A stretch of 64,000 nt of DNA, from positions 59,105 through 123,104 of the IMG/VR virus record IMGVR_UViG_3300044939_000165, one strand, 5' to 3'. Source of the stretch: a virus. The position numbers were made by a program, and so were the translations under genes. The notes below the pieces were generated by a model. It searched no databases, had not been told where the DNA came from, and saw only the letters and a program-made list of their open reading frames with translations. Shown one piece after another: positions 18,090 through 26,873 of the stretch (position 1 is its first letter; the number at the start of each line of letters is the position of its first letter).

Positions 18090-18500
18090 ATGGAAGACTG
18101 GATGAACTCACAACAAGCAAAACACGAAGAGACTATCCGAGGACCACGTATAGGCTTTTCAGAACCGGCGGAAGAACCCCCGCGCCGGATGAAAGTTTTT
18201 CACGAAACATACTCAGTGTTTCGGCCTTGGAACAGTTGTAATCGTTGCAAAGATGCAATTCAAGAACGACCTGAACTATTACCTGAACAAGGCGATTACA
18301 TTTGTCCACACACGCGGCACAACGAGTATATTGAACTAATAAACCGGCTGCGAAACGCAGGCGATGCAGGGCCCTGGAAACTACACGCACGCGAATTTTC
18401 AAATGATCGAGGTGAAATCTACGTTACGATCGCGTGGGAAGAACCCGAAGTAACGCAAAATGAAGCGCGGATTCGTTCTCGGGGTGTGCCGCGGTTGTAA
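18090..18500 (+). CDS. Small Cys/His-containing hypothetical protein
   Basis: This 136-residue protein starts one base after the portal stop, so it is probably translationally coupled. CNRCKD and a later CPHTRHNEY could form a zinc site. The C-terminal part (GEIYVTIAWEEPE) is beta-like. No family recognised. Its stop codon lies within the loop of a strong hairpin. Confidence 0.65.
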   Translation: MEDWMNSQQAKHEETIRGPRIGFSEPAEEPPRRMKVFHETYSVFRPWNSCNRCKDAIQERPELLPEQGDYICPHTRHNEYIELINRLRNAGDAGPWKLHAREFSNDRGEIYVTIAWEEPEVTQNEARIRSRGVPRL

Positions 18501-18514
18501 CCACGGCACACCCC
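18481..18514 (+). terminator. GC-rich hairpin at the end of the portal operon
   Basis: A 14-bp stem with one mismatch, arms 18481-18494 and 18501-18514, with a short loop holding the TAA stop of the preceding gene. There is no T-run after it, so it may be a weak or protein-assisted terminator or an mRNA 3' end stabiliser. Confidence 0.5.
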
Positions 18515-18603
18515 GAAGTGCGCAGCAATCATTATCACAATCACCGCGCAACAAAAATGACAAAACGAAAAACCGCGCGTATTAGCACGTCACTCTCACC
18601 TCC

Positions 18604-18629
18604 TTTAGCGGACACAAAACCCCGCTAAA
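18604..18629 (+). promoter_or_regulatory. Hairpin in the leader of the RNA polymerase gene
   Basis: TTTAGCGG at 18604-18611 pairs perfectly with CCGCTAAA at 18622-18629 across a 10-base loop. It lies about 40 bases before the RNA polymerase start, in a 166-base gap. It is followed by AAACTTTT, so it could terminate upstream transcription or act as a leader element. No SD is obvious before the RNA polymerase ATG. Confidence 0.45.
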
Positions 18630-18666
18630 AACTTTTACCACGTATTGTCTTTAAATTTTGATTGAG

Positions 18667-21600
18667 ATGAGTGCACCAACGCCCGTACTGACCAGCGCAG
18701 CTACACTTCGCCAAAAACTGCACGAAAAGACAACTAAGGCGTTAACTACTGTTTTCCCCCTTGAACTCAAGGGTAAAACGCTGGAAATCAAAGATGTACG
18801 TGTAAATTCACAAGATTTTGCACCATCGGACGAATACAACGCACTTATGAAAGGTTCATCACTTTATGAACCAGTCAAAGGCACACTTGTACTTAAAGAC
18901 GCAAACGGAAAAATTCTCGACGAAGCAAAAAACTTTACGCTAGCGCACATACCGTACTTAACATCGCGCCACACCATCATCGTAGATGGCAACGAATATC
19001 AAATTGCAAACCAATTACGCCGCAAACCGGGAGTTTACACCCAGCGAGCTGACAACGGCGAACTCAAAACAGTATTCAACCTCGGGCGCGGAAAAAACTT
19101 CAATCTCACATTTAATCCTGATAAAGGAACATTCTACCTTCAATATGGTACGTCAAATTTGCCTCTTTACGCCGTATTGCGAGGCCTTGGCGTTGAGCAC
19201 AGCCAAATTGCTAAGCACTTAGGCGAAGGCGTAGCGCGCGCCAATGAAAAAGAGTACGGACACCAAATTGCGCCAACAATTAACAAGCTTTACACAAAGC
19301 TAGAGCATCCAGCTGTGCTGGATCCAAACGCGTCACATGAAGCAAAAGTCGAAGCTATCAAAAAGCACTATAACCAATCAACGCTTGATCCTGAAGTAAC
19401 GAGCGAAACACTTGGTTCTGCGCACACTAAGGTCGCACCTGAGACGCTGCTTAGCGCTGCGAAGAAAATACTCGATGTCCATGCTGGCAAAGCGCAAGTT
19501 GATGACACTGACTCACTAAAATTCAAAACATTTCATGCGCTTGATGATTTCATCTCAGAACGAATTCGTCTGTCCTCTCGTCAATGGATACCTAAAGCAA
19601 AACTAGCACTAACAAACAAAAACGTAATCCGAGACGCCCTTAAACCTGCGCCGTTCTCGGATGCAATCCGTAAGTTCGTCACAACATCGTCACTTTCTAG
19701 CGTTCCCATGGGAATCAATCCAATGGAAATCATCGATCACGCAGTGAAAGTGACGAGTCTCGGTGAAGGCGGAATTCCCTCAGACCGCGCAATCCCCCTG
19801 GACGCGCGCATGATCCACAACACGCACTTTGGTGCACTGGATCCAATTCGCACACCTGAATCAAACCACTCAGGTGTAGATATTCGGGCAACAATTGCCG
19901 CGCACCGTGACGACAAAGGTAACCTCTACACAGTACTACGCAATGTAAAGACTGGTAAAGAGGAATTTATACGAGCTGGCGACTTGCACAAATATGTCGT
20001 TGCGTTTCCTCACCAAGAACTCAAAGGCACAGTCGACGCATTCGTCAATGGCAAACAAACACGTGTACCTGCAAGTCAGGTGACACACCAACTTGATCAC
20101 GTCAAGTACATGTACTCACCAGCAACAACGCTAATCCCATTGATCCACTCAATCCAAGGTAACCGCGCGATCATGGGATCCAAGATGGGCACGCAAGCGT
20201 TGCCGCTCGTGGAGCGCGAAGCACCACTTGTGCAAGTTAAATCACATCATCCAGATGGCCATTCATTTGAAACAATTTATGGCCATATGATCGTGCCGAC
20301 TGCACCGGTTTCGGGGACCGTCGCGAAGATCGACAATCAATTCATATACATTAAGCCACATGCTGAAAAACGAGCAGCAGCAGGCGACGCTGGACTCATT
20401 AAGGTGCCCTACTATCAAAAATTTCCGTTTCCTTCGAAAACGTTCCTAGATCACACTGTCAGCGTAAAGCCTGGTGACAAAGTTAAAGAAGGTCAGCGCC
20501 TTGCAGAGTCAAACTACACGCGTAACAGTGTGCTTGCATTAGGCAAAAATCTACTCGTTGGATACTTACCGTACTACGGCTACAACTCAAACGATGCCGT
20601 CGTAATTTCGGAGTCCGCAGCGCGAAAACTAACCAGCGAACACATGTATCGCGAGGTTTTTCCGATTAGTACGGGCACCGAACTGAACCGTGCAAAGCAT
20701 CAACTTTACTACGGTGCTAAATACCCCGCGTCAATGTACAGTAAACTCGATGAGAGCGGTGTAATCAAAAAAGGCACAAAAGTTGATCCGAAAGACTTAC
20801 TTGTAGCGGGCCTAATGAAACAATCTGTAACTGGTACCGACGCCATACTTGGGCGTCTTAGTAAATCACTTGTCAAACCATTCAAAGACATCGCACTGAC
20901 TTGGGAACACAGTGTGCCTGGTGAAATTATCGATGTAGTACGCTCAAATAAACAAATTACAATCCTTGTAAAAACACGCGAACCTATGCAAATTGGCGAC
21001 AAGCTCGCAGGTCGCTACGGTAATAAGGGTGTCGTCGCCAAAATCGTACCAGACCACGAAATGCTGCGTGATGAACAAGGGCGTCCACTTGATCTGTTAA
21101 TGACGTCGGCCGGAGTCGTATCACGTATCAACCCCGCGCAAATTATTGAAACAGCTGTTTCAAAAGTCGCTGAAAAAACAGGAAAACCAATCGTATATGA
21201 CAACACGGCAGGCCATGACGCTGTCAAATGGGCCCGTGACCTACTGAACAAACACGGCGTCAAAGACAAAGAAGTACTCTACGATCCAATACTCAAACGT
21301 AAAATTATTGGGCCCGACAGCAAAGGCGTACTAGTCGGTAAACAGTATATTTATAAACTGTTCAAAAGTACTGACACCAATTTCTCTGGTCACGGTGTCG
21401 GACCCTATGACATCAACGAACAGCCTCTCAAGACTGGGGGAGACGAAAGCGCTAAAAGCATCGGTAAAATGGAATTTGATGCGCTGCTCGCACACAACGC
21501 ACGCAGCTTTCTGCGCGAAGCAACAACAGTTCGTGGTCAAAAGAACGATGAATATTGGAAAGCCGTGCAAATGGGATTGCCGCTACCAGAACCAAAGCCA

Positions 21601-23166
21601 TCGTTTGCCTTCAATAAGTTTATTGGAATGCTAGAAGGCGCAGGCGTAAAGGTAGATAAGCGTGGTTCAAAATTCTCGCTACTACCAATGACTGACAAAG
21701 ATGTGCTAACGCGCAGTTCGGGAGCAATCGAAAATAACACAACGGTGCGCGCGAAAGATCTCAAACCAATGCCCGGCGGTCTATTTGATCCTCGTAAGAC
21801 CGGCGGTCTACAAGGCGCACTTTTTTCTCATATTGATTTGCACGAGCCTATCCCAAATCCTGTATTCGAAGAGCCCGTACGCCGTCTGCTCGGCATGACT
21901 GAAACACAATTCAGGACCGCACTGCGAACTAACGGGGGTGCATGGTTTCGCCATGAACTCTCGAAGATCGATGTACCGCGTAAACTTCGTGAACTACGTG
22001 AACAGCTCAAAACCGCCAAAGGAGCTGCGCTCGACGATGTAGTCAAGCAAATCAAATACTTAGAAGCACTTCAAAAGCATAATTTAAACCCCGCCGACGC
22101 CTACGTGATCAGCAAGGTACCAGTCATTCCTCCAGTATTCCGTCCAATTTTGCCAAGCGTTCACGATCCGTCGCAACTAATGGTATCCGACGTAAATAAA
22201 CTCTACAGTCAACTTCTTGATTCGAACAAAACGCTGAAGACAACAGCTGTACCATCAGATTTAGGCAAACATCGTTTGGATCTCTACGAAAAAGTCGAAG
22301 AGCTATATGGTATAGCGCTGCCTCGCGACCCAAAACTTCAACAACAGAAAGTTAAAGGCTTACTTGCAAATATTTCAGGCGTCGGTACACCAAAAGGAGG
22401 TTTTTTCCAGCGTAAGCTAATGCGTCATACACAAGATGTATCGGGACGTGGTACTGCTGTACCCGATTCAAACTTGAGTATGGACGAAGTTGGTATTCCG
22501 GAGGATATGCTGTGGCAGGCACTTGACAAACTAATTGTCGCGCGGTTGATCCGCACCGGTTACCCTGCGCTCCAAGCGCGTGAACTAGTCAATGAACGCG
22601 CGCCTGCCGCGCGAAATGCGCTGTTGGAAGAAATTCGCGAGCGCCCAGTACTTATCAATCGAGCGCCCACACTGCATCGAGGGTCGATTATCGCTGCGTA
22701 CGCTAAACCCGTACCCGGCAAAACAATACGCGTGTCCTCATTCGCCGAAAAAGGTATGAACCTAGACTACGACGGTGACACTTTGCAGGTACACTTCCCA
22801 ATCGGTCCTGAAGCTGTGCAAGAAGCTAAGCAAATGACTCTTAGCAACCTATTGTTAAGTGATCAACAACGGAACAAACTTATGGTCTTTCCGCAACACG
22901 AAGCTATCATCGCATTCACGCTCGCATCAAAACACACAATTCCTACTGGACCAGTGCGCAAATTCAAAACGAGAGAAGACGCACTCGCAGCATATCGACG
23001 TGGCGAATTGAAGCTATCAGACGCTATCGAAATTGAAAACGAAACCGAAAAGCGCGCTGATAACTATAGTGAAGGACCACACCTCACTGCGCCAGTTTAT
23101 TCCATTAGCCCTGACGAAGCCTTATTCTATTTTCCGCCAGAGTTGCTGACAGGCGTAAATAACTAA
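18667..23166 (+). CDS. rpoB-rpoC: RNA polymerase beta subunit fused to N-terminal part of beta'
   Basis: The 1499-residue product (ATG 18667, MSAPTPVLTSA) combines two subunits. Residues 1 to ~990 follow beta: HIPYLTSRHTIIVDGNEY, the rifampicin-region equivalent DPIRTPESNHSGVDIRATI, NRAIMGSKMGTQALP, GDKLAGRYGNKGVVAKI with the active-site lysines, and the C-terminal SIGKMEFDALLAHNAR. From ~1005 it follows beta': LTRSSGAIENNT, LKPMPGGLFDP, VIPPVFRPIL, DVSGRGTAV, RPVLINRAPTLHRGSI, and the catalytic NLDYDGD (D1367, D1369, D1371) that binds Mg2+. The N-terminal zinc ribbon of beta' is missing. Beta is about 350 residues shorter than in E. coli. The chain ends after the metal motif; the rest of beta' is at 24410-26209. 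With the encoded sigma factor this should transcribe phage genes. Neighbours are virion genes. Confidence 0.97.
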   Translation: MSAPTPVLTSAATLRQKLHEKTTKALTTVFPLELKGKTLEIKDVRVNSQDFAPSDEYNALMKGSSLYEPVKGTLVLKDANGKILDEAKNFTLAHIPYLTSRHTIIVDGNEYQIANQLRRKPGVYTQRADNGELKTVFNLGRGKNFNLTFNPDKGTFYLQYGTSNLPLYAVLRGLGVEHSQIAKHLGEGVARANEKEYGHQIAPTINKLYTKLEHPAVLDPNASHEAKVEAIKKHYNQSTLDPEVTSETLGSAHTKVAPETLLSAAKKILDVHAGKAQVDDTDSLKFKTFHALDDFISERIRLSSRQWIPKAKLALTNKNVIRDALKPAPFSDAIRKFVTTSSLSSVPMGINPMEIIDHAVKVTSLGEGGIPSDRAIPLDARMIHNTHFGALDPIRTPESNHSGVDIRATIAAHRDDKGNLYTVLRNVKTGKEEFIRAGDLHKYVVAFPHQELKGTVDAFVNGKQTRVPASQVTHQLDHVKYMYSPATTLIPLIHSIQGNRAIMGSKMGTQALPLVEREAPLVQVKSHHPDGHSFETIYGHMIVPTAPVSGTVAKIDNQFIYIKPHAEKRAAAGDAGLIKVPYYQKFPFPSKTFLDHTVSVKPGDKVKEGQRLAESNYTRNSVLALGKNLLVGYLPYYGYNSNDAVVISESAARKLTSEHMYREVFPISTGTELNRAKHQLYYGAKYPASMYSKLDESGVIKKGTKVDPKDLLVAGLMKQSVTGTDAILGRLSKSLVKPFKDIALTWEHSVPGEIIDVVRSNKQITILVKTREPMQIGDKLAGRYGNKGVVAKIVPDHEMLRDEQGRPLDLLMTSAGVVSRINPAQIIETAVSKVAEKTGKPIVYDNTAGHDAVKWARDLLNKHGVKDKEVLYDPILKRKIIGPDSKGVLVGKQYIYKLFKSTDTNFSGHGVGPYDINEQPLKTGGDESAKSIGKMEFDALLAHNARSFLREATTVRGQKNDEYWKAVQMGLPLPEPKPSFAFNKFIGMLEGAGVKVDKRGSKFSLLPMTDKDVLTRSSGAIENNTTVRAKDLKPMPGGLFDPRKTGGLQGALFSHIDLHEPIPNPVFEEPVRRLLGMTETQFRTALRTNGGAWFRHELSKIDVPRKLRELREQLKTAKGAALDDVVKQIKYLEALQKHNLNPADAYVISKVPVIPPVFRPILPSVHDPSQLMVSDVNKLYSQLLDSNKTLKTTAVPSDLGKHRLDLYEKVEELYGIALPRDPKLQQQKVKGLLANISGVGTPKGGFFQRKLMRHTQDVSGRGTAVPDSNLSMDEVGIPEDMLWQALDKLIVARLIRTGYPALQARELVNERAPAARNALLEEIRERPVLINRAPTLHRGSIIAAYAKPVPGKTIRVSSFAEKGMNLDYDGDTLQVHFPIGPEAVQEAKQMTLSNLLLSDQQRNKLMVFPQHEAIIAFTLASKHTIPTGPVRKFKTREDALAAYRRGELKLSDAIEIENETEKRADNYSEGPHLTAPVYSISPDEALFYFPPELLTGVNN

Positions 23167-23179
23167 AACGAGGACTCTA

Positions 23180-23665
23180 ATGTTCGACTTCTTAGATGAC
23201 TTACTTGACCCTACAAAATCAAAGTCCTTTGAAAACGCCACGCCAGCAATGTGCGCGCATGTCTCGCGCCTCCAGGACATTCTAACAAAGAAGTATTCGT
23301 TACTACTTGCGTACATTCACTACGGCGACCAGTTACGAGCGTTTTATCGCGACGGGATCTACCAACATTTCCAAGACCACATCAAAGAAGAGCGTGAATC
23401 TATATATAAATTGAACAAGAAGATCACAGCGCTTGGCGCAGACGCACACGCCAATCCGTCACCTCCAGCGATTGTCGGACTAAATGACCCTCGTGCGGTA
23501 TTCAAAACACTACTCTCTATGGAACTTGAAGTTGTAGCTAAATGGTCAGAGCTATTCCGAGCAACTACCAATGACGTAGCACTCAACGCCTTAGCACAAG
23601 AAGGTGCCTTCATAGATCAACAGCACGCTGACGATATGCGCCGCTACCTTCGGAGTGGATGCTGA
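23180..23665 (+). CDS. Ferritin-like protein
   Basis: This 161-residue, mostly helical protein resembles ferritin-like four-helix proteins. One helix has LLLAYIHYGDQLRAFY, followed by HFQDHIKEERESIYKL, then a central MELEVVAKWSELF and a last QEGAFIDQQHADDMRRYL. Glu and His occur at plausible di-iron positions, but I cannot confirm the full ligand set. It could store iron, protect DNA like Dps, or be a structural protein using the fold. It lies between the two RNA polymerase genes and overlaps the next start (TGATG). The sequence ACTAAAACGAGGA before it also precedes the gene at 29169. Confidence 0.6.
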   Translation: MFDFLDDLLDPTKSKSFENATPAMCAHVSRLQDILTKKYSLLLAYIHYGDQLRAFYRDGIYQHFQDHIKEERESIYKLNKKITALGADAHANPSPPAIVGLNDPRAVFKTLLSMELEVVAKWSELFRATTNDVALNALAQEGAFIDQQHADDMRRYLRSGC

Positions 23666-24042
23666 TGGCAGATTTAAATAACATTGTACGCGGCATAACT
23701 ACACGACTAAAAAAACGTCAAAGAGGCTTTCACTTCGAAAAAGACCCAGGCTTTTACGGCGTAACAAAAAGCTTCAACACTGCTGCAAGACAAAAATTTG
23801 CTAACGAAGTTAGAGCGCGTGCAATCCGCAAAGTTGCTACTAAATACGCTCTGCTTGATGAGTCTGGTGAACCAATCGAAGCGCTTGCTAAACTTTTCTC
23901 TGAAAATAATTTTGGCTACGGTGACACTCCAATAACCCCAAAACGGACAGGTGATCCAATTTGGGGTGCCTCTATGGGGTTACCAAATGAACCTGGTGAT
24001 CGCAACGGGCTAAGTCCTAACATTTCGTACGGAGGAGTTTGA
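23665..24042 (+). CDS. Basic hypothetical protein between RNA polymerase genes
   Basis: 125 residues from ATG 23665, whose A is the last base of the previous stop. The N-terminal half is strongly basic (RGITTRLKKRQRGFHF) and the middle has the helix ARAIRKVATKYALLDESG, a form of a motif seen in four nearby proteins. The C-terminus is Gly/Pro/Asn-rich. The next gene starts at 24042 on the last base of its stop. It may be an internal virion or DNA-binding protein; no family recognised. Confidence 0.65.
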   Translation: MADLNNIVRGITTRLKKRQRGFHFEKDPGFYGVTKSFNTAARQKFANEVRARAIRKVATKYALLDESGEPIEALAKLFSENNFGYGDTPITPKRTGDPIWGASMGLPNEPGDRNGLSPNISYGGV

Positions 24043-24377
24043 TGCTTACGAAAAAAGCACTTGATAACGCACGAGCACGTGGAGCTTATAAAATCTTGAC
24101 CCTTTACGGCCTGAATAAAATTGGTAACGTACTTTCTACACTCGGCAACGCAGCAACACGCGCATGGACTACTGGTGCCAAAGCATATCAGCGTGGACGC
24201 GGCGGTATGATGCAAAATCTTGGTAAAGGCATTGCAGCTGGTGCTAAGGCGTTTCAGCGAGCAGGTGGTTTGCCGGCTGCGGGCAAAGCTCTCGGCGCTG
24301 CGGCAGCCACTGGCGCAGCAGCATATGGTGCAGGTCGAGTGTTCGGAGCAGGGCAAAGAGCCTCATTTCAACAATAA
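24042..24377 (+). CDS. Small Ala/Gly-rich membrane-active-type protein
   Basis: 111 residues from ATG 24042, with GGAGGAG just upstream. The N-terminal helix includes AYKILTLYGLNKIGN. The rest is basic and Ala/Gly-rich (GAAAATGAAAYGAGR), like a glycine-zipper segment that can insert into a membrane. Similar Gly/Ala zippers occur in several proteins at 26.9-37.8 kb and at 48936. It is part of the three-gene insert between RNA polymerase pieces. Function unknown. Confidence 0.65.
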   Translation: MLTKKALDNARARGAYKILTLYGLNKIGNVLSTLGNAATRAWTTGAKAYQRGRGGMMQNLGKGIAAGAKAFQRAGGLPAAGKALGAAAATGAAAYGAGRVFGAGQRASFQQ

Positions 24378-24409
24378 CATGCGCCACTGAGAACACGTAG
24401 TCTTTGCCT

Positions 24410-26209
24410 ATGGCGACGACAGTTGGACATTTTTTAATCAATGATGTAATGCCTAAGGGCTACGAAATCCGTGGCCCAATTACAAACAAAGAACTACATG
24501 ACCATCTTGTCAATCTTGCCAAAACTGACCCACAAAAATACGTTTCAACAATACAAGCACTTAAACGACGTGGGGACGAAATTGCAACGCTTGAAGGAAT
24601 TTCCGTCGGTTTAGACGACATCGAGCCTAATTACAAAGAACGTGATGCTATCATTCGTCCCGCACTTGCAAAACTTGAAAAACTCAAAGACCCAACAGCG
24701 CGTCAACGATTGATTGTTGAAACACAAGAGAAACTACTCGCTCATACTAAAAAACACCCCGGTTCAATGACACATATGGCATTATCTGGCGCGCGCGGGA
24801 ATCCAGCCCAACTTATGAAAATTGTCGCAACGCCGCTTGCAACAGTGCACCCTAAACATGGCGTGATTCACCAACTAATTGATCGATCTTACGCCGAAGG
24901 ACTCACTCCAGCGCAGTACTGGATGACTGGCCCAGAAATCCGCGAAAACGAAGTTAAGGCTCGCATTTCAGTATCGGAGCCTGGCGAAATGGCCAAAGTA
25001 CTCGTTGCAAACACTATTTCCACTGTTGTGACGACAACTGACTGCGGAACCATGAACGGCGTAAAGATGTCAATCGATGACAGCCATATCCTAGACCGAT
25101 TTACACAGGCTGATCATGGTTTACCCCGCAATACTCTAGTCACGCCACAGATTGTTCAACAACTAAAAGCCAAACATGTTGATCGTCTACTTGTACGCTC
25201 ACCTATGACGTGCATCGCTCAAAGCGGTGTTTGCCAAATGTGCCAAGGGCACAATGAAAAAGGAAAATTACACCAAATAGGTACGCCTGTCGGCGTACGA
25301 GCCGCGCAAGCTATGGCTGAACCGTTAACACAGATGGCGCTTTCATCACGTCACGGTACACTTACAATCAAATCAACGAATAAATTTCCAACAGGACTAA
25401 AAGGTGTACGCCAATTATTAGAAGTGCCCGCATCATTTCGACATGAAGCAGTTCTCGCTCCTGAGCATGGAACTATAACGAAAATTGAGAAAGCCCCGCA
25501 AGGAGGGCACTACATCTATATTGGCGAAAAGAAAGTATATACCCATCCTGACCTAACATTGCGTGTAAAAAAAGGTGACGTGGTTGAACGCGGTGACGCG
25601 CTAACCGATGGCGTGCCTCATCCTGCAAAAATAGTCGGATATAAAGGCCTCGGTGCTGGACGCGCGTATTTTGTTGACGCAATGCACAACCTCTACAAAA
25701 ACGAGGGCATTAATCTTGATCGACGTCATCTCGAACTACTTGCAAAAAGTGAAATTAATCATGTACGTCTACTTGACACAGATCCAAACCACCCTGAACT
25801 ACTAAAAGGCGACATTATCAACTATAACGCCTTTCGCGAAGCCTATCGCGAAGGATCAACGCGCGTACCGCTAGATAATGCTGTCGGACAGCGACTTGGA
25901 CAAGAAGTGCTGCATCATACCGTTGGTACTCTTATTACGCCTGCTCTAGCACGAGAACTAGCCTCACATGGCGTAACTGAGGTTTACATCAATCGCAGCA
26001 TGCCCCCAGTTGAATTCGTAATGAAACCATTTACTATGAATCCTTTGTTAGAAAAGGATTGGATGGCGCGTCTTGCTCACCGTTATCTCAAAAATACAAT
26101 CCTAGAAGCCGCACATTTTGGTGAAACTTCAAACATTCACAGCACACATCCCGTACCAGCATATGCTTACGGCGCGGAATTCCGTCATGGTTCCAGTGGT
26201 ACATTCTGA
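24410..26209 (+). CDS. rpoC: RNA polymerase beta' C-terminal part
   Basis: From ATG 24410 (MATTVGHFLINDV) this 599-residue protein continues beta' where the fusion protein stops. TTVGHFLINDVMPKG matches the E. coli TTVGRALL region. Near residue 128 comes ALSGARGNPAQLMKI. The second zinc site is complete: TTDCGT and CIAQSGVCQMC (~268). GVRAAQAMAEPLTQMALSS and RHG cover the trigger-loop region with the catalytic His kept. The bridge-helix segment, normally almost invariant (GARKGL and DTAL), is strongly changed here (TGPEIRENEVKA). The C-terminal GYKGLGAGRAYFVDAM, LAKSEINHVRLLD and a terminal clamp-like helix follow. There is no clear SD. Together with the gene at 18667 it supplies the catalytic core; alpha and omega are not seen. 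Confidence 0.95.
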   Translation: MATTVGHFLINDVMPKGYEIRGPITNKELHDHLVNLAKTDPQKYVSTIQALKRRGDEIATLEGISVGLDDIEPNYKERDAIIRPALAKLEKLKDPTARQRLIVETQEKLLAHTKKHPGSMTHMALSGARGNPAQLMKIVATPLATVHPKHGVIHQLIDRSYAEGLTPAQYWMTGPEIRENEVKARISVSEPGEMAKVLVANTISTVVTTTDCGTMNGVKMSIDDSHILDRFTQADHGLPRNTLVTPQIVQQLKAKHVDRLLVRSPMTCIAQSGVCQMCQGHNEKGKLHQIGTPVGVRAAQAMAEPLTQMALSSRHGTLTIKSTNKFPTGLKGVRQLLEVPASFRHEAVLAPEHGTITKIEKAPQGGHYIYIGEKKVYTHPDLTLRVKKGDVVERGDALTDGVPHPAKIVGYKGLGAGRAYFVDAMHNLYKNEGINLDRRHLELLAKSEINHVRLLDTDPNHPELLKGDIINYNAFREAYREGSTRVPLDNAVGQRLGQEVLHHTVGTLITPALARELASHGVTEVYINRSMPPVEFVMKPFTMNPLLEKDWMARLAHRYLKNTILEAAHFGETSNIHSTHPVPAYAYGAEFRHGSSGTF

Positions 26210-26840
26210 CTTCGAAGAACGCCTAAACACCGTAAAGACAGCAGCGCGCTCGCGCATTTTTGGCCGATACGGTCTAAAGGACCTATTTCGTGAGCACAAA
26301 ATAGCGCCTGCTGGTCGCGGCTTTTCAAATAAACTCAAAACATTCGGTAAACACGTCGCTGAATTTGGCCGAGAAGCCATCTTCGGCAGCCCAATCACCC
26401 TAGCGCAACAACTGTCCCAGCGCTACAAGCGTACAGGTAGCCTCGCGCGCACAATAGGAGGACAAATCAAAGATTTCTATCTTTCACCTGGGTCTCCGAC
26501 ATGGGTGAAAGCGCTATCACTTGGCATGCCAGCACTAGAACTTGGTAACATTATATTACAAGGAGACCCAGCGACACGACGTGGCGATATTGCGCATGCG
26601 GTGTCAGGTATGGTAGTGGCGCCCTTCACAGCGCGCCTAGGCTTGCTTGGCATCCCAGTACAAGGCGCAGTGCAAGGTGCTGCACGCTACGTTGGTTCAA
26701 AGTTTGATCCAAAGCTTGCTCCTCCACCAACACCTGAAAACCTCGAACTCAATGTGCCACGGCACCTAATGCGTGTGTGGAAGAGCAGCTCTCCACTCAA
26801 TAAAACTGTTAACACTGACGAATCGTCTCAAACAACTTAG
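26187..26840 (+). CDS. Virion-associated-type basic protein
   Basis: 217 residues from ATG 26187 (MVPVVHSDFEERL), overlapping the RNA polymerase gene end by 23 bases. It carries TVKTAARSRIFGRYGLKDLF near the start, containing both the K-T-A motif and the R-x-x-x-x-x-YGL motif that recur in this region. Later parts are amphipathic, with LGMPALELGNIIL and a Gly/Ala stretch. No enzyme motifs. Likely an internal or structural protein; the function is unknown. Confidence 0.65.
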   Translation: MVPVVHSDFEERLNTVKTAARSRIFGRYGLKDLFREHKIAPAGRGFSNKLKTFGKHVAEFGREAIFGSPITLAQQLSQRYKRTGSLARTIGGQIKDFYLSPGSPTWVKALSLGMPALELGNIILQGDPATRRGDIAHAVSGMVVAPFTARLGLLGIPVQGAVQGAARYVGSKFDPKLAPPPTPENLELNVPRHLMRVWKSSSPLNKTVNTDESSQTT

Positions 26841-26873
26841 ACTACACACTAGAGCCAAGGAGCACCTTCACCT

